Positions 8,001-18,000 of a stretch of 36,901 bases of DNA are shown here, piece after piece (within the stretch, counting starts at the first letter, position 1; every line of letters starts with the position of its first letter). The notes under the pieces were generated by a model that searched no databases, had not been told where the DNA came from, and was given only the letters and a program-made list of their open reading frames with translations. A program made the translations under genes and the position numbers. This stretch comes from Patescibacteria group bacterium (GTDB taxonomy: Bacteria > Patescibacteriota > Patescibacteriia > Patescibacteriales > JAQTRU01), in NCBI GenBank assembly GCA_028716725.1, contig JAQUPG010000004.1, positions 66,680 through 103,580 on the forward strand, given 5' to 3'.

Positions 8001-11000
8001 TTAACGACAGAGAATTTATTCTCGCTAACGGTTGCGGATGCTGTACCTTTCTCGAAATTTATAGCTTGATTCAAACTATGGAAATTATTATTAGTAATTG
8101 TCGCTGTGGAATTATCAGTTGTAGCATAATATGATCCCACGATAATACCGCTATCACAATCATATATTTCATTATTGTGGATATTCGCTTGCGAAGCGCC
8201 ATTACCACCATAAGAGGTAACAAATATTCCAGGTGAATCCCAAGTTGGTGTTTCTCCAATAGTAAGCGCGTTATGTAGGATATTATCGTAAATTTCAGCT
8301 GTTGAACCGCCCCACAAATTTACCAAATTCTGTACTCGACTTGTACCATCAACATTGTCGCCAACAACCTCGTTGTCATAAACTTTTCCTTCGGAATTAA
8401 TAAACCTTATACCGCGCTTGTGGAATGAGGAGATGTCGTTATCGTGCATCAATACGTAGCTTCCGGCATCTGCCTCAATGCCATTGCCACTGTTTTTCCA
8501 AATATTCTTAACCATGGAATTCGAAATTTCTATTGGATTATCGGAAGTTCCGGAATTATTAACAAAAATTCCATAATCAAAACCGTTGTCTCCGACACTG
8601 TCTCCTCCGCCATTAATTTCTAAATTATCTATCAAAACGTCGTTCGCACAATTAATTTTTATAATGTAGCTAGTCGATGCCAATCCGGTAATAACCGGCT
8701 TGGTCTCGCCAACGCCTACTAATTTTAATGATTTTTCTATAAGTGGACTTTCATAATAGGTCCCGGCCGCGACATAAACGGTTCCGCCTGGCACAACAGC
8801 ATCAATACCGAGCGCAAGAGTAGCAAAGGGTTCATTAAAATCACCTTTAGCCTCATGCGCAGTCACTCCACCTACTGGATCCACAAAGACATGGCTTCTG
8901 TTTCCAAGTGCCATTGCGTCTGAATTGGTATCTCTGCGATCAACCACGTAAGCATTATTATTAGCAGTAGAAAGACCCAAAACACTTTGCTGATAGTCTG
9001 GGACATAAGTAGCGGAGTTCCAAACAATATCCCATTCATTATGTGTAGTTCCCCAAAAATTATTGCTCACAGTCCTATTATCAGCATCAGTTTGATTATT
9101 AGTATAATTCATTATTCCGCCCTTAGTGTCATAAATCACATTATTGCTAACGGTGGCAATATTGTTGTATTGGACAACCACACCATCGCGGGTGTTATAA
9201 ATCGTATTGCCAGTTATATTGATACCAACCGTGGTACCAGCGCCAACAGTGATAGCTACACCATTCCAAGTGCTCATTGCGCCCGATTGTGCGGGTACAT
9301 AAATTTTGTTGTTTGTGATTGCAATCCCCGACAAACTTGTACCGCTGGGAATGCGGATTAAGCTGTTAGCCAATTCAGTCCATGGAGTCGGTGAAGCAGC
9401 CATTGTGCGGAGCATATTGTGCGTAATTTCCAGATTCTGGATAGTAACATTGCTTGTGGTAATTTCAAAAACCGTAACATAATCTGCGGCCGTACCTTGC
9501 ACTTTAGCAACTCCAGACTCCGGGCCAGTAATAACGACAGCCTTATCAACAACTATCGGACTAGTCACATCATACGTCCCCTCTGCCACATTAACCGTGC
9601 CTCCAGCATCAACAGCGGCTATCGCCTCGGGAATAGTAGCAAATGCGTCATAGCCGAAAGTATGCGAATCAGCGTTTCCCTCGCTATAAGCAGAATCCAC
9701 ATAAACCTGGGTTAAAGTTTCAGAACTAGAGTTATTGCCATTCTCGTCTAAATAATAAGGTTCGAAATCAACCGTGCCATAAACCAAGCCGCTAATTGTC
9801 GCTTTCTTAACAGTCCCCCACCAGTTGTTTTTAGCATTAACTGTTCCTGATTGTGGAACCGCGGTTGTTCTGAATACGCCGCCAGTGCTGTTATTTTCAA
9901 TTTTATTATTATTTATAGTTGGATTTTCGTTGTATAAAACAACTCCATAGTCATTATTATGGATAGCATTATTTCCCTCTATCTTTGTTGAAACTCCAGC
10001 TTCTATATCTATACCAACATTGTTATCGTGAATATTATTGTTTAATATTTCTAAATCAGCTGTGATGTCCGTAATTAATATTCCTGCACCAGTCCAATTA
10101 ATGCTGCCCGGTTCAAGCCCTTCGCCATCATATCCATTTTCGGGAACATAATCTTCCCAAGAAAAACCGCTAATGTCATTATCCTTAATAGTGCCCGCAA
10201 TACCTAAATCTGGAGAATTTCCACCTACAAGATAACCGATTTGTATTCCGTTCGGCGCAAGACTATGATCGGTTGTAGAAATAATATTCCCCTCAATTTG
10301 AACGGAAGAGGCGGTATGAACAACAATACCTGCTTTGCCTAATTTGTTGATTGTATTATCTAAAATTTCGACAATCGCAGCGCTATTATCCACATAGACA
10401 CCAATTCCCTTGCTTCCCACTTCGGTATTTTGTATGGTGAACCCTGAAAGTGTAACTGTTCCATTTGCGGTTATTCTAACTAGTCCTGGATTGGTAAGTA
10501 CGGTATTTCCACCATCTATTATGGTGGTTGCATATCCAACGCCCTGTAGTGTTAATGGTTTATTAATAACAATCTGACTTTCACTATAAATACCCGCCGC
10601 CACATTAACTGTCCCGCCGGCTGGCGCTGAATCAATGCCTTCTTGAATTGTTAAATAAGGATTTGATTGCGAACCATCGCCGGTTGTGTCATTACCGATT
10701 GGTGAAACATAAATATTATTATCAACTTCAAACTGGGTAAAATGATCGGTAGTGAAAGTTAAAACCCCGGCGGCATAACTAATTATATTTAAATCTGGAT
10801 AGTTGGAGTCGTCTGACGGAATAACTGCTCCCTCATCATCTTTTACGATAAGGCCTGGGGCGCTAATAAAACCAAGAGCATCCAAGCCGTACATCTTAAT
10901 TTCCGCTCCGGCGCTTTTAAGCTGCGTAGCAGTTCGCGCATCAAACTTCATGCTTCCGGCAGAAGCGTCCATATATGTTTCCAAATTTTGGAGGAAAATG

Positions 11001-11677
11001 GCCGTGTCTGAATCGGTTAAGTTAAGAGCTGCATTAAATGTCACTCTTCCAAAATCCGTCTTTTCAAAATATAGCCCGGCCGCGGCTGAAGAATCTGGAA
11101 TATCTATCGTACCCCAATTTGTCGTAATATCAGCGGCGTTAATACCAGCTACAATAGTAGAAATTGCAGGAGCTCCATTAAACCAACCTTTGGTCGGAAC
11201 CTGATCGGTTTGCCAAGCGCCGGAAATATAAGCTCCAGATTTTCCAGAGCCAGGAGCAGAAAGATCCACTCCTTCCCCGCTACCATAACTGACACTATGA
11301 ATAGGATTATTGCCACTATCAAAAATCGTTATTGTTTCTATTGGGTCCGGAGTATTATTTAACCAAGCCGAGGAATTTTCAAAAACCACAATGCCTTTAG
11401 CTGGAATAGCGCTAAGCCCAGAAAGAGATTTGGTTGCCCCAGCAAAATCAGAAATTGTCCACCCCGTTAAATCAACTGCACTGTCAGTAGTATTCAATAG
11501 TTCCACCCATTCATTACTGCCTTCTGCCGGATCAGACACAAATTCATTAATTATAACTTGCGGTGCAGGATCAGCTTGGCCAACATTAACTCCTCCGAAA
11601 ATAAAAAAACCGCTTGCTAAAACAATCGCGGTTATAACTAAAAAAACTGCTCTCTTTTGGATAAGACTGTGTTTCAT
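5054..11677 (-). CDS. Giant secreted protein: lamin-tail, beta-helix, FN3 and IPT/TIG domains
   Basis: The protein has 2207 residues from the ATG at 11677; six further codons to a TTG at 11695 are open but run into a repeat. A signal peptide spans about 1-35 (MKHSLIQKR, hydrophobic core, then GQA). A lamin-tail-like domain follows (about 40-165; INEFVSDP, NEWVELLN, LTGWTISD). Then come three parallel beta-helix or pectate-lyase-like units beginning near 322, 656 and 927, each opening with a DUF1565-like block (YVSPIGNDTTGDGS, then GGTVNVA.GTY). Three FN3-like domains (about 1280-1595) and IPT/TIG domains (about 1596-1780 and 1960-2040) follow. A Pro/Ala linker leads to two C-terminal repeats of about 55 residues (LVRGKDKKIFVIENGQK, LIRGADGKIYVIKNGQK). 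No LPXTG or C-terminal membrane anchor is visible. The likely role is cell-surface or extracellular adhesion or glycan binding. It is paralogous to the next giant gene. Confidence 0.88.
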   Translation of the reverse strand: MKHSLIQKRAVFLVITAIVLASGFFIFGGVNVGQADPAPQVIINEFVSDPAEGSNEWVELLNTTDSAVDLTGWTISDFAGATKSLSGLSAIPAKGIVVFENSSAWLNNTPDPIETITIFDSGNNPIHSVSYGSGEGVDLSAPGSGKSGAYISGAWQTDQVPTKGWFNGAPAISTIVAGINAADITTNWGTIDIPDSSAAAGLYFEKTDFGRVTFNAALNLTDSDTAIFLQNLETYMDASAGSMKFDARTATQLKSAGAEIKMYGLDALGFISAPGLIVKDDEGAVIPSDDSNYPDLNIISYAAGVLTFTTDHFTQFEVDNNIYVSPIGNDTTGDGSQSNPYLTIQEGIDSAPAGGTVNVAAGIYSESQIVINKPLTLQGVGYATTIIDGGNTVLTNPGLVRITANGTVTLSGFTIQNTEVGSKGIGVYVDNSAAIVEILDNTINKLGKAGIVVHTASSVQIEGNIISTTDHSLAPNGIQIGYLVGGNSPDLGIAGTIKDNDISGFSWEDYVPENGYDGEGLEPGSINWTGAGILITDITADLEILNNNIHDNNVGIDIEAGVSTKIEGNNAIHNNDYGVVLYNENPTINNNKIENNSTGGVFRTTAVPQSGTVNAKNNWWGTVKKATISGLVYGTVDFEPYYLDENGNNSSSETLTQVYVDSAYSEGNADSHTFGYDAFATIPEAIAAVDAGGTVNVAEGTYDVTSPIVVDKAVVITGPESGVAKVQGTAADYVTVFEITTSNVTIQNLEITHNMLRTMAASPTPWTELANSLIRIPSGTSLSGIAITNNKIYVPAQSGAMSTWNGVAITVGAGTTVGINITGNTIYNTRDGVVVQYNNIATVSNNVIYDTKGGIMNYTNNQTDADNRTVSNNFWGTTHNEWDIVWNSATYVPDYQQSVLGLSTANNNAYVVDRRDTNSDAMALGNRSHVFVDPVGGVTAHEAKGDFNEPFATLALGIDAVVPGGTVYVAAGTYYESPLIEKSLKLVGVGETKPVITGLASTSYIIKINCANDVLIDNLEINGGGDSVGDNGFDYGIFVNNSGTSDNPIEISNSMVKNIWKNSGNGIEADAGSYVLMHDNDISSFHKRGIRFINSEGKVYDNEVVGDNVDGTSRVQNLVNLWGGSTAEIYDNILHNALTIGETPTWDSPGIFVTSYGGNGASQANIHNNEIYDCDSGIIVGSYYATTDNSTATITNNNFHSLNQAINFEKGTASATVSENKFSVVNKAINADDGDGGPDIKPEINAENNWWGSEDPDFATLVYDAVDYSPWWVTSTGPSSEVPAKPTLISLTTPTKNNKPTLSWNAVSAKPEVKNYSVEIMFGEMVVGGDTDLTTFTPTDALADGNYTWQVKATNSMGDSEFSDAGSFAIDTTSLAPASLTAGSATASSLVLSWTNSESNGSYYIIKRSTSPITAENFDAAMTLGGAPTVASGSQGYVAKNLTAGTTYYFAIQVTDALGNVSDIVTTSGTTLAPTATPSDSAPPAAITNLSASAGSPATSQIKLTWTATGDDGNDGIATKYTIKRSTNAITDDASFEAAITVFNTLSPKSSGSPETFTVTGLSANTTYYFAIKAVDKVSKVSDLGNSSITNRTTADKLPTISSIDKTEGVNNVAVAIIVTGKNFDNGTTTLRFSNSSNTFELAATVNSATQLTASVPIGAPEGVYSLKVINGNGASAALSSAYTVKVAPTPLPTVSDLIPANIGSNDFGISLTIYGNNFTGATAVSIDTAPETTLTVTSISSTKIVATILGTISAGTYNIKVTTVGGTNAISSVKLNVKEPVAIDSGLTQDKTTNQPLNLSTTNVIPVQITLQSDETIVNTDTVATIEVVIPPATKITKADGTTAYTGNINPPQIVKTTEEMKEKAGNDAIVITMGNPDEKITFSNDFVTTVTLESTNTTAPLIWYYKTDGTFEIAGKDGMKDGITYAKGGTVLNTVNNGGVYTYTIGLLLDHMSSYVAGVNPSITSVSPSSAKAGETVTITGTNFSTSATVKFGATSASVSSLTTTSISVAVPSIRVGSYNIVVTNSDGLASNAKAFSITAAPSTSIGGPPFWMLQQPQPAKPATPAIPKVSPAVPATPATPAVPGKPAPQVLGEKIYADGTLVRGKDKKIFVIENGQKKYIANLKELAKYAGQKIYDVENTILIQYPEVLGTKVLADGALIRGADGKIYVIKNGQKQHIRSLEELRKNYLGKKIYDVSDETLAKY

Positions 11678-11695
11678 ATTTTTAGTAAAAGGCAA

Positions 11696-11794
11696 ACCCC
11701 ATTAGAAATTCCAGCAGAACATCAAACCCCGCCGGAATTATTTTAGAATCTAATCCCCCGATGCAGAGCAGCGGGGTATTATTTCTAACGGGGT
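11696..11794. repeat. Palindromic element in the leader of the first giant gene
   Basis: Arms ACCCCATTAGAAAT (11696-11709) and ATTTCTAACGGGGT (11781-11794) bound 99 bp that also contain GC-rich inner inverted repeats (about 11728-11777). A further ACGGGGT copy lies at 11816-11822. The element sits 19 nt upstream of the ATG. The homologous leader of the second giant gene (18552-18640) lacks it, so this looks like an insertion. Confidence 0.8.
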
Positions 11795-11887
11795 AAAATA
11801 TTAAATTTGTCCCTAACGGGGTAAAAATTTAAGCCTTTTTAATTTATAAATAAAAAATATATAAAAGCTTTTTTATTTAAGTATTTA

Positions 11888-11917
11888 AATATAACCACAA
11901 AAGGAAATTAAAGTCAA
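11888..11917 (-). promoter_or_regulatory. Sigma70-type promoter of the first giant gene
   Basis: On the minus strand a -35 box TTGACT (complement of 11912-11917) and a -10 box TATATT (complement of 11888-11893) are separated by 18 nt. The start codon is about 210 nt downstream, leaving a long AT-rich leader containing the palindromic insertion. It corresponds to the promoter at 18670-18698. Confidence 0.6.
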
Positions 11918-11946
11918 GATGAAAAAGTGCATAAAAGGTGCATAAA

Positions 11947-11980
11947 AAGGGCGGGATTTATTATGATAAATCCCGCCCTT
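11947..11980 (-). terminator. Strong hairpin terminator after the second giant gene
   Basis: The 15-bp perfect stem AAGGGCGGGATTTAT/ATAAATCCCGCCCTT has loop TATG and is followed on the minus strand by a T run. It lies 22 nt beyond the stop codon at 12003. A near copy occurs at 18727-18763, so the hairpin precedes both giant-gene promoters. Confidence 0.85.
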
Positions 11981-12002
11981 TTAGTCAAACTATTTAAACC
12001 GC

Positions 12003-15000
12003 CTAATTATTACACGCGCAAACCCGCAAATAGTTAAATCCGTTTGGATCGTTATTCGGATTTGCCCCGCACTCTCCACCGCCGTTAGACGAGAAACAGA
12101 GATTATCTTTCGGCCGATAGGACGGAGAATTGCTGGCCGGATACTTCCAGCAGCTGCTGCAGCCAAAGAAATGGCTTACTATTGAGCAATCCGCGGGCTG
12201 GTTCGGCCAGGAACAATTCCCTCCGCTTACCCCGCCATGAGAAGCGCAAACGTCAGTACAGCTTTGCGTATAGCTTGTAGCCGCATACCAATTATACCCG
12301 TTGCTGCTCCAACCCTCTGTCTTTGGGGCAGGAGTAACGGTATGGCTTATGCAGGCAGTATCACAATAAGTGCAGGTTCCTCCGTAAGGGGCTGTGCAAG
12401 GTGTATCCGTATTAGCCGCGCCCTTATCGCATTGCTCCCCATTATCAATCGTGCCGTTGCCGCAATAACCTCCTCCGATCGTATGACTTTGGCAATTCGT
12501 ATCACAATAAGTGCAACTCCCTCCATAAAGAGCGGTACAGGGCGTATTGGTATTGGCGTTACCGCTATCGCATTGTTCCCAGCCATTAACTACGTTGTCT
12601 CCGCACTTGTCTCCTTCACTGCACCAATTATCCCCGACATACCAGTCTTTGCATTCGGTGGTCGGATAAACCATGGTTTTTCCCGGGAAGGAATACCAAT
12701 TCCCGCAACCGCCGGTATTATGGTACCCTTTTATAATCATGTAATTTTTGTAAGAAAATCCGTCTTGACCTGGATTAGCCGGGCCGCACTGCGCTCCCCA
12801 CCCATATAGACTGCATTTTCCGCCCGGGCAATTCTTTCGGCAGGCAGCCAGAGCGTTGTCTGACTTTTGGCAGGCTGGCCAAGGTTCCTGGCCAGACCCT
12901 TCTGGCTTTATGCACTTTCCAGTCGTGTAAAAGGTATCCGGGTCATTATATGTTTCGCAGCCATAGGTACATTCATCAACTACAAGAGAAGACGACACCG
13001 GAGTTATCATACACATATAACTGACACATACGCCCCTCACGTTCTTCAACTTGTTGCCATCGCACATATTTCTGGTATATTTACTACAATCATCGTCCGT
13101 TACACATTCCAATTTCTCTACACATTCTTTATAATTTTTTATTACGTCAATAACTTGCGATGAACCGCCAACACAGGTACAGGTACTGTCGCAAGTGCCG
13201 GGATTGCTTTGATAATTATAATAATCCGGCCCGTTGCATCTCCATCCGTTTCCCTCTCCTGCCGGACAAGGATTATTCGCATCGCAGGCTGATCCGCACT
13301 GGGAAGAATCGCAATTTAAAGAAGTTACGGCTACGCAAACATTGCCCGAGCAGGTCCCGGTAACTGTTTTTAATTTATTCCCCTGACAAACCGGGGCTTC
13401 ATCCAAATGAGAACACTCGCTGTTGGCCACGCACCCGGTAGTTGTAGTATAGGCAATAAATTCCGTGAAATGCTTTGTCCAGATGACCAAATCAGCTCCG
13501 GCATTTATATAGCAATCCCCTTCCGCCGCTAAAGCGTCGCCCGCGGCCTGGGTATCAGCGCTACAGATAGCCGTTATCGGCGTGAACACCCCGCCTCGGG
13601 CATAACCGGCTTTGCTTCCGGCCTCTCCCGGGATTAAAAGCCTTACCGCTTTATTAAAAGTTAATTTCACATTGGGAAAGCCAACTTCAACCACTTTCTT
13701 AACCTGGGTCTTTTTGCCCGGCTCTTTCGGGGGCTCAACCGAAGCCGTTACTTTAACTTCAGGGGCTCTTACAGTCCCGTCCCAGTTATTTTTGTCGCCT
13801 GTGACGGTAGTTCCCGAAGGCATAGCCACCACAATGCTGTCTCCCTGAATCGTGGTTTCTTCTTGCAAAGTAAGGGTTTTATTTTCCCCGGAAACGACAG
13901 TTTCTCCTTTTATGCTATCCATGCTTGAAGAAGTAAACCATGGGGAGAAGTCAACCAAACCAACAATCCAGGATTTTATGGTCTCAAAAATATCGCTTCC
14001 CCACCAGTTCTTTTCCGCCTTGACAGTAGAGGAAAAATCAGGATTATGGAATAGATTTCTATAGTTATCATGAACTTTATTATTCTCCACTACGACCCCC
14101 ACCGGGTCAATGTCTCCGGTGCCGAAATTACTACCGACCAAAATCGCGGAATTTTTGTAATTCCGACCGCCGGCATTCTTTTCCGTACCGAAAGAACCGC
14201 CCATGCCGGATATTTCATTATTCTTTATAAAGACATAATCCGACCAGGTCTGGATACCGTTAATTCCGCCCGCGACCGTATTGCCGGTTATAGTGGAATG
14301 TCCGGCTGATTTTCCGCCTTCATCCTGAATGTGAATTCCGGCATAATCCCAATCTCCGGTTCCGTCGGCCCCGTAATAATTACACCCGGTTAAAGTATTG
14401 CCGCTGATTTCCGTATAGGCCTGGCCGAGAACAACGATGCCTTGATATTTTGTAGAGGAAATCGTGTTATTGCTGATAACGCTTTTCTCATAGACGCTCA
14501 ATACGTCCGCCGGGTATAACTGGATGCCCGGTCCGCCGATATTATTGATAACATTGTCTTTTATGGTGTTGGTCTTTGTGTCCGAGAAAATTGCTTCAAA
14601 AGGAGCGCTGATGCCGGAAATTTGGTTGTTGCTAATCTCCGGTCCGGTGCCGCCCCAATAGTCAATGCCTTTGGCGCCGCTGCAGCCGGAAATAATGTTA
14701 TAGGTAATTTTAATGCCTGTGCCGGTATGATTAGTGGATTCAATCGGCTGCTGGTCAGTCACGCCCTTTACGTAGTTATGGGAAATAATTGCTCCGGAAT
14801 TTCCCTGGTTGGAAATGCCCTGCCATTCCGGATTGGCTACCGTATTATAGAGAACCTGGGCATTAGCCGAAGAACCGTCAATGTAAATGCCGTGCATGCT
14901 TGAACCCGAAATAATATTGTAACTCGCCTTAGCGTTGGCCGCGCCATGTATCCAGATTCTGTTGCCGTTAATCTTAAATCCGTTGAAAACAGAATTAGCG

Positions 15001-18000
15001 CCGGCAGACGTAAATTCAACCTGCCCGGTAATAATGGATTCGCCGCCTCTGTCCGCGCTCCCAGCCGGATCAATATCATGTTTAGCTCCCAATAAGGTAA
15101 TTTGCTTGTTAATGGTTATATTTTCACCATAAGTCCCGGCTCCGACATTAACCGTTTCTCCGGCGCTTACTCCGTTAACCGCGGCCTGAATGCTGGAAAA
15201 ATTACATCCGCTGGCGCAGACAGAATACGCGGCTGATAAGGTTGTCATAGCGGCATCCTTATAATAAGGAACATAATCAACATTACTGGAAACCAACCCG
15301 GCAATCACACCGCCGTCAGCCGTTCCCCACCAATTGCTTTCAGCATTAACGGCCGGCGCCGTGCTGTCTACTCCATGGTTTGTTATCCCTGTAAATTTAT
15401 TATTATGGGCGACAACACTGCTTGTATCGGCTCCGTCATAACCAACCGCCACCCCGTCAGTTGAATCTGAAATTGTATTTCCGGTTATCGTGGCCGCCGT
15501 GCCTGCCCCGTAATAAGTTGTAACTAAGATTCCGGCAGAAGTTGAGCCGTCAGAGCTGGCCACGCCCTTACAATTTGAAATTATATTATTTGAAATTGTC
15601 GCTTTTGCTCCTCCCCCGACTTCAACTCCATAATCCAGCCAATCACCCGTTCCTTTGCCGGTATAAGTATTTCCGCTGGCTACAGAATTCGTAGTGATGC
15701 CTGTGCCAAAATAAATAATGCCCAGTCTTTCTATATTGGAAAATCCACAATTAGTTACATCAACATCACCATCCCCCATAGCCGCGACGCCCATACCTAT
15801 ATATTTAGAATATTTGATGTTCTTTATAGCGCAATCTGAAACTGAACCGGAGCCGTTGTATCTTATGGCCTGATATATATTTTTCCCAGAACCATCCAAA
15901 GTGACTTTTTGCAAATTAAGCGTTTTCCCTGCATTAACAAGGAACCAGCCTCTTGCATCTCCGGAACTTCCCGTATTTGCTGAAGGATTAATTATGACGC
16001 TATTCTTATCAGCTCCGACGATATTTAAATTTTTGTTAATCACAATTTGCGGTCCTTCAGTATAGGTTCCGGCTGCGACATTAACGATTCCACCGGCCAC
16101 AGCGGCATCAACGCCCAGGGCAAAGGTAGCATAAGGTAAATTTATATTACCGTTAACCGGGCTGGCTGTGCCGGTCCCGGTGGCGGCATTCACGAAAACA
16201 TGGCTTCTATTGCCAGTTAAATTAGCGCAGGCAGTCGCATCAGCCGCGCGCCTGTCCACCACATAAGCGCCGTTATTAGACGAAGATAGGGCAAGAACGC
16301 TTTGTTGATAATCCGGAACATAATAGGCCGTATTCCAAACGATATCCCATTCATTATGGCTTATTAAACCGGAAACAGTTGAGGTCCAGGAATTGCCAGT
16401 CATAGTGCGGTTATTGGCATCAGCTTGAGTATTGGTATAATTCATGATTCCGCCCTTGGTATCAAAAATAGTGTTATTGCTTATGGTTGCTGTTACATTA
16501 TACCTTGTTATAATGCCGTTTCTGACCCCATATATTTTATTGCCGGTAATTGTGGCTGAACCTGTCTGAAGGGTTAGGCCTCTGGCGGTCCAGGTGGACA
16601 TTCCACCCAAAGAAGATTCATCCGCATAAATGGTATTTTGAGTAATTGTTGCATTCTGGGCATTAATAAGGATCAAAGCGCTATTTAATTCATCGCCGAT
16701 TATACTATAAGGAGATAAACTAGTTGTAATTTTCAATTTCTCCACGGTGGCATTATCCGCGGTTATATTAAATACTGGAGTATTTTCAACTGCGGAAACA
16801 ACCATCGCCGAGGCGTCGGAAGTTATAATTACGCTTTTATTTACGTTAATGGAACTATTTATCGTATAGGTCCCGGCACCAACGTTTATTATATCCCCAG
16901 CAGAAGCCGCATCAATTGCCGCCTGGATTGTCGTATAGCTACAACCGCTGTTGCAGACAGAAAGGCTTGAAGCGCTTGATTTATATAACGGAGTGCTGGC
17001 TGCGGAGCCGGAAGAACCGCCCGAAGACCCGCCAGAAGAACCTGCACCGCTCTGCCCATTGTATAAATTCCCGCTATTGGAATTGTTTCCCTGAAAATTA
17101 TTAACTGGAACCACCGTATTATTAATTTCGGCAGTTATGATATTGTTAGGAGCGCTATTATTTGTTTCATTATTATTATTCTCTTTAATGACATTAATAG
17201 TGACATTGGGGGTAATAATGCTGGTCGCGGTTGATGTGTCTACGCCCGATTCAAATGGCCCCTCTACCGTAACATATCTTATAGCCCCGTCTTGCGTATC
17301 ACTAAATTTAATACCATATAAGGGACCGGTCCCGGTGCTGACTAGAGTAAACCCCTGAAGAGTAACCCCCGGCGTAGTTACGGCAATACCGCTTTTTAAG
17401 CTACCGCCAGTTTCCCCGGAAACGTTAATCGTGACTCTATTTTCCCATTCTCCGCTAATAGTCAAACCGGATTTTGCGATCGTTAGAGTTTCATTATAGG
17501 TTCCGGCCGCCACTTTAATTTCGTCTCCCGGGGAAGCCGCGTCAATTGCCGCCTGGATACTCCCTAAATTACTCGGTACATACCATTTATTATCTACTAG
17601 ACTCTCTATATACCTGCCGTCAGTTATATGGCTTGGCTTGCCGGAAGAAAATGCCGCGGCTGCTTCTACTTCATTAAGCGTCTTATAGAACCAAATTCGG
17701 CTATAACTCGGCGCCTGGTCATCGTTGCCGCGTAAAGCATAGCCAAAATCGGCAGATTGGAGTAGAACATCAGGCGAACCGGAAACGCCGTAAGTTATAA
17801 GAAAAGGTGACCGGGAAGGATTTACATTGCTTTGCGAGAGGTATAATCCCCCGTTATTAGTTCCACTTTCTCCGAAGCTGTTAGCTCCGGAAAAAACAAC
17901 GCCTTTAATGGCGCCTGTCCAGGTTTGGATACGGACACCGCCTCCTGAATTTCCGCTGGTTGTAATATAGCTGACGGAAGAATTGCTAACATCCTGAAGG

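Noticed and set aside
5054-11677. LPXTG or similar sortase anchor on the giant proteins
   Set aside because: Neither C-terminus shows a sorting motif followed by a hydrophobic segment and basic tail.
11678-11695. TTG start of the first giant gene
   Set aside because: The six extra codons run into the palindromic element; the ATG at 11677 directly precedes a normal signal peptide.
12237-12809. 190-residue plus-strand ORF
   Set aside because: It is antisense to the Cys-rich tail of the second giant protein; its regularity mirrors the coding repeats.
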